A DNA stretch of 64,000 nt from Dipteronia dyeriana (Eukaryota; Streptophyta; Magnoliopsida; Sapindales; Sapindaceae), in assembly GCA_032871835.1 (NCBI GenBank), contig CM065300.1:66103192-66167191 (forward strand). Reading direction: 5' to 3'. The position numbers were made by a program, and so were the translations under genes. The notes below the pieces were generated by a model that saw only the letters and a program-made list of their open reading frames with translations, did not search any database and was not told the DNA's origin. This document shows positions 33,381-44,619 of this stretch, piece by piece; the stretch's first letter is position 1, and the number at the start of each line of letters is the position of its first letter.

Positions 33381-34573
33381 AATTCAAGTTATTTCGAAGG
33401 TCGCGTCATGGTGAAGGCCATGAATAAAGCAAGCCAAATAAAATCCATTGAAGCAAGCATGAATGAAATCTAAAGCTAATCTTCATTAATGATATGGGAG
33501 CACATCCCCTTTGTGAGGCTACAGTTGTCAAACAGGGAGCCCAACCCTTGATTTTGGGCTACATGACGAAAAAATAGAAAGACTATCTATCTGGTCAAGA
33601 ATAGAGCGGGGTGCCCACCCCCCGTTTTGGGCAGTCAAAGTATGTCAAGAATGGGTTGTATCAAGCTCCTGCATCCTGCTGACTACCTCCAACTACTCTT
33701 CCTCCATGACGATCTTCGCCCTATGCCCTTCCTTCCGGTGGTTACTCATCCTGGTTGGCCTCCTCTGTTATCCCTCATTCTAGAGGTTCCTCACTTGGTT
33801 GCTGCTCAGCTAGATCCTCTTGCAGGACCTCATTGACCACCCTATAACCTCAGGAGGGACGGCTGCATCAAGAAGGTTTGCCAAAGACTCTATCCTATTT
33901 TGTTCAACCGCTAGTTCTTCTTTAGAGGATTCTTCAGGATGGTTGTGGATCGCTTCCCAGGCTTCTGGTAGGTCCATTTCGGGCTGTGTTGGCTGAACCC
34001 CGTTAGAGGTTTCCCTAGGACCTGAGACTGGTAAGACTGAATGAGGAAGACGAGGATCTGTTGCAACTGCTTGTTTCCCAATTCCAGCCCCGTCACCATT
34101 AGAATGAGACATCTCTACAGCCTTGGTCATAATTTCTTCCCTATCCCAATTGGTAATAACTGATAGGTCAAAGGGGGAAGGGAGGGCTTCAACAATCTGG
34201 AAAGAGGCATAGAAGTACCCATCGCTAAAAGAAGCGTCCACTTCGGCTTGCAGCTTTACCGTTTGAGCACGAAGATCCTGGGCCTCGACCTCCAGCATTC
34301 TGGCTTCTGCTTTCCTGGAATCCCTCTGCTTGGCCTGCCGTTAAGATATAGATATAAGGGTTTCCGTGTCGAGGAAGCATTTTATCCTCTTATGATATCA
34401 TTGAAGTTCGGCCAGTTTTGTTTCCATTTTCTTCTGACTGGAAGTCATCTGGTGTACCAACTTTTGAGCTTGCGCAAGTAGCCCCATGGCCTTCTCGGCT
34501 TCGGCCTCGGCTTATGCTGCCTAGTCACAAAGAGATGCTACCTGGTGGCCCATCACCATATTGAATTGAAGGC

Positions 34574-34649
34574 CTACAGGGTATAAGACCAAGGTTAGGA
34601 AACAGTTAAAGCTCGTAGTCACAGGAAAGGAATAAAGGAATATAGTTAC
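34574..34649 (-). other. second candidate intron in the antisense ORF
   Basis: On the minus strand, donor GAG-GTAACT at 34649 and acceptor ACCCTGTAG ending at 34574, 76 bases. The exon frames do not join without a shift, so it is weaker than the first one. Confidence 0.35.
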
Positions 34650-35180
34650 CTCAGCCAGAAGAGAGGACCCCTTGGTAAGTAAGATGTCCACGGGCATTGA
34701 GGTCATCCTAGAGAGCTAGCCACCCGAGTATGACACGACGAACCGCTCAAACACCTCGTCCTGCCCCGCTGAGCTTGACTGATGGTAGGAGCGGACAGGA
34801 GGAGCCTCTGGAACGCCTACCTCAGAATCTGTCAAAGCTTGAGGAGCTCGATGAGTAGATGGAGGGGCAGAGACGTCGGGTAAGACCACTGAAATAGCAG
34901 CAGCAGTAGCAGAAGTAGCCGATGGATGGGCAACCATGGTCATATCAGTAGCCTGGGAAGTGGGCCTTCCTTGGTTTAGAGCTTTGGAAGCCCGCGACGC
35001 AAGAATAACTAACTTGGACTTAGCTTGGGAAAGAGACAAAGTGGGAGCACGTGAGACCCAGTGGGATCAGTAGACCCCTCTTTCTCTATAGCAGCCTAGG
35101 GGGCTTCCTGGGGCATTCTAACATGGGGGGAGGGGTACAAGCTTGTTGTAACCTGTAAGAAGCTGGAGCAACAACAAAAG

Positions 35181-35261
35181 CTGTTAAAAAAACGAAGGGG
35201 AAGAAACGGTCAGAATCGAGCTAATCAACGAAACAAAACAAGATACCTCAGTGTTACTTAC
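35181..35261 (-). other. candidate intron in the antisense ORF
   Basis: On the minus strand the donor is CTC-GTAAGTAAC at 35261, matching the plant consensus GTAAGT. The acceptor is TTTTTTTAACAG ending at 35181. Length is 81 bases, close to the minimum for plants, and the interior is T-rich. Confidence 0.5.
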
Positions 35262-36562
35262 GAGGAGTAGCATCAGAAATTCACAGATAACAATTTACCC
35301 AGTGAGAATCAAAGGGGTCAGCAATTAGGAACTTCAGATTTAAATAGTTCCAAGCGAGGATGGCCTTCAGTACAATCTCAGACTCGGCAGGCAAGGAATC
35401 CCGTCCTCATGTGTGTTTATCGTCTAAAGCGGTGGGAACTACGAACTCATGCCCGCCAATAAATATCGAGCTTCTCCAATCATCCCCCGTTAGGACCCAT
35501 TCCTCTTTCCAGGCTGGGTCCTTCCTTGAAGCGCCAGGAATAATGAAATTTAGTTTGTTCTTTGCTTTCACATAGAATTGACCTTGGGGATCTTTGGACA
35601 GGCTCCCGATCTAAAAAGGTAGGCCGGCTCCTCTGCTCTAGGCACCCTAGTGACCTTGCCCAACCCACACTGTTCCCTCAACCAGGTTCCTCCAGAAGCA
35701 GGGTGTCAACTGAAGGGGAGCTAGCTGTAGGGCACTAAGAGCCCGTTGAAGAGTAGTATGAAGGGGAAGTCTGACCCCGCTATCGAAGGCCGCCATATGT
35801 CTGACCCCGTTATCAGAAATGCCATACTTGGACCTCATACAATCGATCGACTGCGGGTCAACGGTAGAGTCTGGAATGACCCTGAAGTCATACGGATGAG
35901 GCCTCTCTAGAAAATGACCGGCAACTGTGACTTGATCCCTCCTAGTAGCACCATCCCTATTTTCCTTACCAGAATCTTCATCAACCAAGCTCAAGGGGTT
36001 ATCAAGTCAGTTAGAAAACCCAGTCCCGATAGCCACGTTTCTATTCGACCTATGGCGCTGTGGGGTCAAAGATGAGTCATCACTGTCAAAGTCTTATTGA
36101 ACCCGTTTTCCGTAGGCAAGATTGGAAACCTCTGCTCCATCGATGAGTGAATCAACAGAGTCATGGCTGGCATTTGACATAATGGAATAGGGTTTGGAAG
36201 TAGAAAAAAAAGAGACAGAGGCGTAGCTGAAGAGGTCTACAAAAAAAGGGATTTTTGAAAGTTTGAAGTTTGAGAGAAAGCGTGAGGAAGACGGTGAAAT
36301 AACAGAGTATAAATAAGAGTGGATAAAGCGATGATGTTGGCGACACAAAAGTAAGATCTTCGGCTGGACTGCCTTAAATCTTGGAGTCGGCTGTAACATA
36401 GCCAGATTATTTTTGGGAACGTACTGGTCTATGATCTCCACATCACTTATGAAATCAATAAGAAGATCTCCACCAAGATTCTTGGTAACGATGAAGAAGG
36501 GAGAATTTCCTAATTAAAATAGAAAATCTGACTCCAAGCCCAACTCAATCACCAGTGTTCAA

Positions 36563-36577
36563 GTCAGAGGGGACTTT
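36563..36577 (+). promoter_or_regulatory. polypurine tract of B1
   Basis: GTCAGAGGGGACTTT stands directly before the LTR start TGTTAATAGC. It proves that the LTR to its right is a 3' LTR of a plus-strand element. Confidence 0.65.
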
Positions 36578-37701
36578 TGTTAATAGCTAAATTTGGCTAG
36601 GGACCAAAAGGGAAATTCTCCACTTTTCTAGCCCAAATCCAATCCCGAGATTTCCCGACATGGAACAATGGATCCTGGGGTCAAGCTGGGGAGATTGCCC
36701 CTTAGATGCAAGTATGGGTCATCGGGCTCCTAAACATCCGAGGTAGAGCCCGACATGACCAAATCAAGCTCCTTACACAACAGATAGAACTTAGGTAAAG
36801 CCCAAACGCACGACTACCAGGGCTCTCCGGGATCGAAATTACCTTGCAACCTCCCCAGAAGCTAGCCATCCTCTTTAGACATAAAAAGACATCAGGTTCA
36901 GGCTGCAATATGGCTCCACCTTGCTAGAGGAAGCCTCGAACCAACCTGGATAAGAAGGAGGGAGCCTGCCTGAGCCTGCTAACCACCAAAAGAAGCCCAC
37001 GAAGCCATTCCCAACTCCAAGAGACCTGGAAGGGTCCGACCAAGTTCCCAGTACCAAGACCGGGGCATGGATCTATCATACCATATGAAACAGTGAACAC
37101 CGAACTTGACTTCCATGAAGATTCACACCATGAATACACACAAGATCATATCTACTCACCGATGAGCATTAAAACACTATGTACGTGTAAGCTAAGAGAT
37201 TGAGTCCAAAGAGGAAACAAACTCATCTCCACCAACATAATCTCGAATCTGCTATTAATACGAAGTCAATGACTTTCAAATAAGTTATCCCACCCAATAC
37301 AGAAGGAAGAGATTCAGAGATTAAGAGAATCGTGGCAGGAGATTCACTAGTTTAACCTACTTTGACCATGTATAAATATGTCGAAGTACGCACAAAGAAT
37401 GGAAGAGCCAAAATTCTGTAATCAGAACACGACCGACATTGTATTCTACTATTCGACAGGCACGAGGTTGCCACCCTACTGTATTTCAGTGAGATTGCAT
37501 GTTTTTGATAGATTTTTGTATGTCACACATGATCTATAATTATAAGCTATACTCCTATTTCCATTGAACTCGCATTCAATCATCCAACTCTATCCTAATA
37601 GGTTAGGTACCTAAGGTATCGACCCTGGCCGCCACCTCCGTGGTAGTGGTCTTGAGGGTGTTAGCCGAAATTTCTCACCTCGAGCGAATTTTCTGTTGAC
37701 A
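36578..37701 (+). repeat. 3' LTR of B1
   Basis: It begins TGTTAATAGCTAAATTTGG and ends TTTTCTGTTGACA, 1124 bp. A TATAAATATG box lies near 37371. The tail GCCACCTCCGTGGTAGTGG near 37632 is shared with all B and C LTRs. It is collinear with 40146-40800 plus 50640-51133. No primer-binding site follows, as expected for a 3' LTR. Confidence 0.8.
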
Positions 37702-38125
37702 ATAATAAAACTTAAAATTTGAAAAGAGAAAGAAATAAAGCATAACAGGTGGCCGGTACTAGGTTACCGAGGTACTTAGTCAATGAATCTTAGAGATTCC
37801 ATCCAAGAAATATCATCAATGTTGATTTTCCCTTCTAGGAGAATCAATATACCAAGCATTCCCATTCTGAGAATCTTGGTACTTAGGTAAAAATCTTATC
37901 GAAAGAATCTGGATACCAATGATCCTCATGTACGCGGTATCCCGGTACCTAGTCGATACCATGATCGAGGTACCTAAAGTTCATGTATCAGGAACCTTGG
38001 TACTTGGGTGATAACACCGTTGAGGTACCCATCGTTCTTTCAAAAGGAAACCTGGTACTTAAGTGATAACTCAATCAAGGTACCTATCATCCCTGTTAAA
38101 GGAAAACTAGTACTTAGGTGAAATC
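37702..38125. repeat. ~55-60-bp tandem repeats
   Basis: GGTACTTAGGTGATAAC and ATCAAGGTACCTATC motifs alternate about six times between 37750 and 38125. No coding frame. It probably belongs to the 3' repeat region of the minus-strand Tat fragment next to it. Confidence 0.7.
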
Positions 38126-38660
38126 GATCCTTGTTGGCATCTATGCCATCCAGATCCTGTTTGGTGGAGGCCGGAGGGGGAATAGGAATTGTTACTTGGC
38201 CATGGAAATAGAAGGGCCATTTGGCTATCCTAGTCTTGAGGAAGCGATTAGCAATTGCAGGAAACTATGCCTTTATGAACTAGCCCTTCCTGCGGGGGTT
38301 ACCCGACTAGGGCAACAGGATGGCCATTTGGCTATCCTAGAATTGAGGAAGTGACAGACAACTAAGGTCACAACTTCACAACCTTGATCTGGTAGGAAAC
38401 TATGCCTTTATGGACCTGACCATTCTTCGACGGGAGTGGCCCGACTAAGGTCTTGAGCAAGTGATGGACAACTAAGGCCACAACTTCGCAACCTTGCTTT
38501 GGTAGAAAACTATGCCATTATGAACCAGACCCTTCATAGAGGGGGAAGGGGGAAGGGGGAAGGGGGAAGGGGGGGGGGGGGGGGGTAGCTCGACCAAGGC
38601 ATCATGATTGCCATTTGGCTTTTCTCGATTCATGGCGATCTTCTATGGTGAAATTTGGCA
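38126..38660 (-). repeat. ~115-bp tandem repeats of a Tat 3' region
   Basis: Units contain GGAAACTATGCCTTTATG, a CCCGACTA motif and GACAACTAAGG. Read on the minus strand they give GAAGGGTCTGGTTCATAATG then GCATAGTTTTC and TTAGTCGGGC. That is the same order as GAAGGGTCTGAGTGTAAGAG, GCATAGTTGCC and TTGGTCGGGC in the arrays at 57175-58093. The last unit ends in a G-tract. Confidence 0.65.
38540..38585 (+). repeat. G-rich tract (GGGGGAA)n then poly-G
   Basis: Four GGGGGAA units followed by about 18 G residues. It satisfies the motif for a G-quadruplex on the plus strand. The exact G count should be treated as uncertain because homopolymers are often misread. Confidence 0.9.
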
Positions 38661-39920
38661 ATAAAAAAATATTTAAGTGCTGATGGAGAAAAATGGAGGA
38701 TCTTTATTGATAATCAACTCTCGATACACTTTGTTTAGGCGATACATGTACCGGTACCTATCCAGGATGATACAGGGTGATCTTCACTTGGAATCTCGGC
38801 TCTTCTACGGGTAGAACTACTTTAGATGGTCTACATTCCATCTGTGATCGGTAGGACTTCCATCCATATCTTTTAGCTTGTAGGCCTTGCTACAGATCAT
38901 CAATTTTCCCAAGTAGGGCCTCTCCCAATTTGGTGCCAATACCCTGTCCAATAGCTTTCGGGTATTTTGGTTACCTTTCTAAGGACCAAGTCCCCCTCTT
39001 CGAAGCTGCGGGTTTAGACCTTCTAATTACAATACCTTACAATTCATTTCTAGAAGACTGCTACCCATTCTGCCACTCTTTTTCGTTTCTCCTTTAAGAG
39101 GTCCAGTTTGGCCCTCAACTTGACCTCATTACCTTTCAGTTCGAAGTGCTGAACCTTGAGGGAGGTAAGTTTATTTTCGATAGGTAGAACCATTTCTACC
39201 CCAAAATTTAGTAAGTAAGGGGTCTCTCTAGTAACAGTCCTCTTGATAGTGCAATAGGCCTAAAGCACATAGAGAGCTCTTTTGCCCATTTGCCCTTATG
39301 CTGTTAAAGCTTCTTCTTGAAAAGCTTATTGATAGTCTTGTTTGTAGCTTCAACTATGCCATTAGTCTGAGGATAAGTCACAAATGGGAAGCGAAAGTCG
39401 ATTCCTAGGTTCTTACAGAATTCCAATAATCTCACATTGTCGAGTTGCTTGTCGAGGTCGGTGATGATGGCCATCGGGGTACAAAATCTGTAATCCACGT
39501 TCTTCTGGATGAACTTGGTAATATTTTCCTCTGTTATCTGGGAGAGTGGTTCTGCTTCTACTTATCTAGTGAAGTAGTCGATATCGACTGTGGCATGCTT
39601 TGCTTGACTTGGTGTAGTAGGGAGAGGTTTGATCAAATCAACCCCTCAGATGGCAAAAGTGTATGGTGAGCTGATAGAGGAGATTCATCTAGTGGAAAGT
39701 GTTTTAGATTGGATGTCTTCTAGCAGGGCTCGTAAGATTGAACGAACTGTCTTGCATCGTGTTACAGGGTTGGCCAGTAGTATCCCAATGTAGTACTTGG
39801 TAAGCTAATGCCTCTCCCCTTACGTGGTAGCCACAATCCCTTGAATGTACCTCTTTAAGCATCTAGCTAGCATCATCAGGATGCAAGCATCAAAGTAGGG
39901 GAAGAGACCTCTCTCTACGG
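38661..39920 (-). pseudogene. Tat integrase/pol 3' end, minus strand
   Basis: The minus-strand frame 39498-39304 reads FCTPMAIITDLDKQLDN and GIDFRFPFVTYPQTNGIVEATNKTI, the second half of the integrase core. It is the clear counterpart of 56318-56524 in B2. Further left, LKDMDGSPTDHRWNVDHLK (near 38840) matches the B2 pol end LEGMDGRSIDHTWNTEHLR. Many stops. It is the remnant of a third Tat copy lying opposite to B1 and B2. Confidence 0.75.
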
Positions 39921-40142
39921 TAGAGATATCCATTGCAACCTATTTCTATTATAAAATTTAGCAGATGGACGATAAGACTGCATTCTTAAATGGCATTCAT
40001 GACGAGAGAATCTATATGAAGCAACTAGAGGAACTCGTGTCTCCAGATCAAGAGCAAAAGATTTGCAAGATTCAATGGTCCATCTATTGACTTAAGCAAA
40101 CATCTAGATCTTGGAACATTAGGTTTGATGATGTGATCCAAA
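39921..40142 (+). pseudogene. copia reverse transcriptase scrap
   Basis: One frame reads QMDDKTAFLNGIHDERIYMK, then SPDQEQKICKIQ, LKQTSRSWNIRFDDVI, the middle of copia RT. Two stops interrupt it. It has no LTR and ends where the B2 LTR starts, so it is an isolated fragment at a junction. Confidence 0.85.
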
Positions 40143-40145
40143 TGT

Positions 40146-40800
40146 AAAATTTCCAATTTTCTAGCGGGATCCAATTCTAGGATTACCCAGTAGGGTACCG
40201 AGGTTCCCAGGATTGAGCTACCATACGACCCCGCAAGAAGCAAGGCGAGGTCGTCACAACTTATGGACACTCTAGGTGAAGCTTGACGTGATCAAATCGA
40301 GCTCCTTACATTGAAATTAGAACTTAAAGCAAGATCAATAGAGGAAGACCTGAATTCCCCGAGGTCGAGATATCACTCGACCTCCCCAGAAACACACTAC
40401 CACTTCTGCTTATACAAAGAAACCCTCAGGGCGTCAAAATTGTCCTACAATGTCTCTCCGTTCCGCCTAAGGAAGAACTGAATCTATCCAGGTAGGTAGG
40501 AGGAAGCTCGCAAAGCTCAATTACCATTAAACAGTGCTAACGTAACCATGTCAAGCTCCAAGAAGAACCTGGGAAGGCAAGATCAAGCTCTTAGCACCAA
40601 GACTGGTACATAGATGTACCTCGCCATTCAAGATAGCGAACACCATATTTGATAACCTCCATGAGGCACCTTGCCATTACGACACACAAGACCATATCCA
40701 TGCTCCAATGTGCAATATTACGCCACGTATGTGCAGGGCGAGTGAATGAGTCCAAAGAGGAAACAAACTTATCTCCTACCAAGATATTCTCGAATCCATT
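40146..40800 (+). repeat. B2 5' LTR, left piece
   Basis: It aligns with 36600-37250 of the B1 LTR (TTTTCTAGC, CAAGCTCCTTAC, GAGTCCAAAGAGGAAACAAACT). The first ~25 bases are missing. It ends in CGAATCCATT, directly before the C2 insertion. Confidence 0.78.
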
Positions 40801-43640
40801 TGTTAACGAAAAATTTGCTTAGGGTGAGAAATCCCTGTTAACACCCTCGAGACCACTACCACGGAGGTGGTGGCCGGGGTTGGTATATTTGATACCTGAC
40901 CTGATCTTATATGAATATGGAGTATGGAGTGAAAGGCAGGAGAGGAGTCATCTCACTCTTCAGGCTTCGCGGTAGGTAGGAGAGGAGCCATCCAACCTAT
41001 CGGGCTTTGTAGTAGGTAAGAGACTAGTCATCCCATCCGTCGGGCTTCGTGGTAGGTAGGAGACGAGTCATCCCTCCAGTCGGGCTTCGTGGTAGGTAGG
41101 AGACGAGTCATCCTTCTCATCAAGCTTCGTGTTAGGTAGGAGACGAGTCAACCCATTCATCGGGCTTCGTGGCAGGTAAGAGACTAGTCATCCCTCCATT
41201 CGGGCTTCGTGGTAGATAGGAGACAGGCCATCCCTCCCGTCGAGCTTCGTGTTAGGTAGGAGACTGGTCAACCTATCCGTCGGGCTTAGTGGTCGGTAAG
41301 AGATGAGTCATCCCTTCAGTCGGGCTTCGTGGTAGGTAGGAGACGAGTCAACCCATCTGTCGGGCTTCGTGGTAGGTAGGAGACGAGTCATCATTCCCGT
41401 CAGACTTCGTGTTAGGTAGGAGACGAGTCAACCAATCCGTCAGGCCTCGTGGTAGGTAGGAGACTAGTCATCCCTCCCGTCCGGCTTCGTGGCAGGTAGA
41501 AGATGAGTTATCCCTCCTGTCGGGCTTCATCGTAGGTGGTAGACGAAGGGAGCTCGAGGTTCCATTACTGGTATGAAAGGGTTGATCTTGGTCTTGGTCC
41601 TGGTCCTGGTCCTCGGTCAGGGTCGAAGCCCGTCATGGTACCCGGAGCCTGGTTCTGGAGCTCAATTCCTTCCTGTAATTCCTCGACCTAGATAGCAAGT
41701 AAGGAAGGGGGCTTATCTAGCTCCTGTGTCGTAGAGCTCAATTTTGTCCGTAGAGATGATGCAGAAGAGCTCATCGACTTCCTTCAAACAGGTATGGATG
41801 GTTTCTCCTCATCTTGATATGCAACTTTGGCATGTAGATAGGAGGATAAGAGCGCTAGGTCCAACGAGGTAGGAATCTAGATTCGATTCTTTAGGGGTCT
41901 TCGTTGTTGTTTCCCGATCTCATGTAAGAGAGGTTAGAGAGCTAGAACCAACAGGGTTGGTACCTAGCCCGCATACACACATGCGTAATACAGTAGATAA
42001 TAGGCAAAACACAAATCTTATGTAGATGGAGGTGGACTGACCAAGGGGGAAAAAGTATCACGAATGATCACATGCTGAAAAACCCCAAGGCAGTATCCAG
42101 AGGAAGGAGGAATACCCTTCCTTATGTATATATCAAAGAATGCTCCAGGGAGCTTACATGAATGGTGAAATAATACAACGCAGTCGCTCTGGAAAGCTTA
42201 CAATGGTGGTCAAATGTAGACCGATACTGGTATCTTCTAGGTAAAGTTAACACAAACATTGATGATGTCGAGAGAACTTTAACGAAGCATGTAGACATTC
42301 CTAGATATCAGATGACCTCGAATGTTCACTATCGAGTCTATCTTGGAGTATGTATTTTAGCATCTTCTGTCATCGGTTGGAGACCGTCACTATGCCTTTT
42401 ACAGGCATATTTATACATGGTGACTACATTGTCGTGCAAGTCCATGACTTTTCAATTAGTCTTCGTTTCCTTATCGAATACGATTCTTCCTTTCATGTAG
42501 TTGATCGACTTGTAGCTATTATCTCGAAGAAGATATGATTGTTTCCGCTTCAGGGCTCTTCCTTCCTTGATAGGTGGGATTTTCTGTTATAGTTGACCCC
42601 CTAATAATTGGTTGTGGAGGATATCTTGAAGGCAAAAGTATTTGTTTCCCCTTTGGACTCTTTCACTAATGATGGCCATTAAAGAGTTGAATATTCTCTT
42701 ATTTATGGTGTTGATCATGTCATTAACTGGGTTGACTACCTCCATTAATGCGGTTGACCTCATTAATGGTACTTCAAATGTCATGGAAGTCAATCCCCTC
42801 TTCCTACGTTAACGAGAGGAGAGCTCTAGTTCTGCATGTCACTTTGGAGAGGTACTTCATGGAGGGTACCTGAGGTGACATTTGATATTCCTTGGAGGCG
42901 GGGTACCCTAGGATCCAGTACATTGGCGAGGTCTCCCGGGACCTCTCGATTGTCACGGAGCTAGATGCTGGTCTTCCCATGGAGCTTTAGCTAACTATTT
43001 TAGAGGTGAAATATCACATTGGGTTCCAACCTTGTAATTGGGAGCTTGGTTTAGCTACGCTGAGCTTTAGCATGGAGCTTGACCTAATTATGCAGGCTTT
43101 CTAGTGGGGTAGCGGGCTTGGCTAGCGGGCCCTGGTAAGGCTTTTTCCATAAACAGGTGACCTTGGCTCGCTTCTGGAAGGGTGGAGAGGTACGCTCGAG
43201 TACTGCTCTTGCTACTTGATTTAACCATACCAGGATCTACAGTGGATCTTGGTGCTTTTCATGACGATAGAGTTTTACGGGCTTATTTCTTTTATGCTCG
43301 GATAGGTCGAGATTATACCTCGATGAGGCAGGAGTGCCTTTGCTAGACAAGTTCGGTACATTGACAGTCCCCTAGTGAAAGTAGAGATAGTAGCAAGATC
43401 TAGGAGAGTGTCACGAGATACCTTGATATCGGGGGATCCAGATCCTTTCACGTCGACCTAGCTTCGGGCTTTATCCTGGTATAAGGAGCTTGACTCGGTC
43501 TCGTCGGGCTTTATTTGGTAAGCCTGGACACGTGCGAGATACTCAGATGGTATGGGCAGCCTTGCCTTGCTCCTGTAGGATCGCGTGGTAGCTCGACCTT
43601 GGGGACCTTGATACCTCGTCATACAAGCCTTAATTTGGAC
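40801..43640 (-). repeat. 3' LTR of C2
   Basis: The plus-strand left end TGTTAACG is the LTR terminus. It is collinear with 47928-50570. It lacks about 70 bases that should end the LTR on the right: after TTTGGACC the sequence passes straight into the 100-bp repeats. It contains a 40-bp minisatellite (40961-41546). Confidence 0.78.
40926..41546. repeat. 40-bp minisatellite in the C2 3' LTR (14 full units)
   Basis: The unit CGGGCTTCGTGGTAGGTAGG + AGACGAGTCATCCCTCCAGT starts every 40 bases from 40961 to 41521, with partial units at both ends. Variants with GTTAGG and TCAACCC recur at 41121, 41241 and 41401. Confidence 0.95.
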
Positions 43641-44100
43641 CAAGGCATCAGGAGCACTATCTAGCTATATCCTGGTATATTGACCCGGATGGCAACTATG
43701 CTCTTACACTCGGATCCTTCTTAGGGGTCGTAGCCCCATCAAGGGTGATGAGAGGGCTTCCCCGATTAATCCCTGGTCTCGAGATCTGGATGGCAACTAT
43801 GCTCTTACACTCAGACCCTTCTTGGCGAGGGGTGGTGCCTAGTCGAGGCATCATGAGCGCTATCTAGCTATTTCCTGGTCTTTTGATCCGGATGACAACT
43901 ATACTCTTACACTCGGATCCTTCTTGGAGAAGGTCACCCAACCAAGGCATTAGGGGTGATGAGGGGGCTTTCCTGATTAATCCCTAGTCTCGAGATCTGG
44001 ATGACAACTATGCTCTTACACTCAGACCCTTCTTGGCGAGGGGTGGTGCCCGACCGAGGCATCAGGAGTGCTATCTAGCTATTTCTTGGTCTCGAGGCGA
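43641..44100 (-). repeat. ~100-bp tandem repeats in C2
   Basis: About 4.5 units contain GGATGGCAACTATGCTCTTA, CTCGGATCCTTCTT and AAGGCATCAGGAGCAC. The reverse complement of the unit makes up the arrays in 57175-58093 and starts again at 63900. Confidence 0.88.
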
Positions 44101-44109
44101 TCATTGTCT

Positions 44110-44270
44110 AAATACCATGGCGTTCCTCCCAGAGGGATTTATCCAGTCTAGAGCATCATGAGAGCTATGGAGCTCTTCTGGTTATGGCAATCCTCCTGGA
44201 GGGATTTTATCATGTCCAGGGCATTAAGAGTACGGTGTAGCTCTCCTGGTGATGGTGATCATGAGATCTA
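44110..44270 (-). repeat. two ~72-bp repeats in C2
   Basis: CCTCCCAGAGGGATTTATCC and CCTCCTGGAGGGATTTTATC units with CAGGGCAT and GAGCTCTTCTGG. Same in reverse in C3 at 63710-63885. Confidence 0.8.
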
Positions 44271-44619
44271 CTACGGATACCTAAATTGAAAGAGATGCAA
44301 ACTCATGACGAGCTAATACGAAGTTGTATCAATGCATGGTGGTATCGGTTGATAACCAGTCTCGCTCTAGAAGCTCTTTAACCAGTAGAATCTCTTGAGA
44401 TGATGCCACGGTTATCGCCCCTCGCACTGGAGTACTGGAAAAATATTGAGCTTCAAGTCCCCAAGTGATGTAACCGGTTTGGAAGTCCGCTTGGGGTAGA
44501 TGAGAGGAGCTCGAGACTCCAATTTGAACTAATCGGGTCCTCTGGGTGCTCCCTAAATGGATCGGGACCTCGATGGCTCACTAGGGCATTAGAAGGCCCA
44601 TTACAAATGGAGAGGAGCA

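Larger units (their letters stand above)
33810..36180 (-). pseudogene. antisense extra ORF of a Tat element (gypsy-type transposon domain, PF04195-like)
   Basis: Read leftwards from ATG 36180 (MSNASHDSVDS). The central domain contains MRSKYGISDNGVRHMAAFDSG and RLPLHTTLQRALSALQLAP, then LTPCFWRNLVEG (about 35880-35670). It continues with KNKLNFIIPG and WKEEWVLTG near 35500. This pattern resembles the putative gypsy-type transposon family (Transposase_28). An alanine/serine-rich linker follows (35039-34716). A coiled-coil C-terminus (MLEVEAQDLRAQTVKLQAEV, then FSDGYFYASFQI) runs from 34298. Two candidate GT-AG introns lie at 35261-35181 and 34649-34574. Stops and frameshifts show decay. Function is unknown. 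Confidence 0.65.
33381..37701 (+). mobile_element. 3' part of a Tat-lineage gypsy element, copy B1
   Basis: It comprises an antisense extra ORF (33810-36180, minus), a polypurine tract (36563-36577) and an LTR (36578-37701). No pol is present: the element is cut at the left, where Athila LTR ends. The LTR matches the split LTR of B2. Antisense extra ORFs are a known feature of many Tat elements. Confidence 0.68.

Noticed and set aside
36303..36319. TATA box for the antisense Tat ORF
   Set aside because: The TATAAATA sequence is on the plus strand; on the minus strand it reads TATTTATA, which is not convincing.
40961..41546. Regular 40-bp repeats that look like a CRISPR array
   Set aside because: The units are head-to-tail without spacers, and the setting is a plant retrotransposon LTR.
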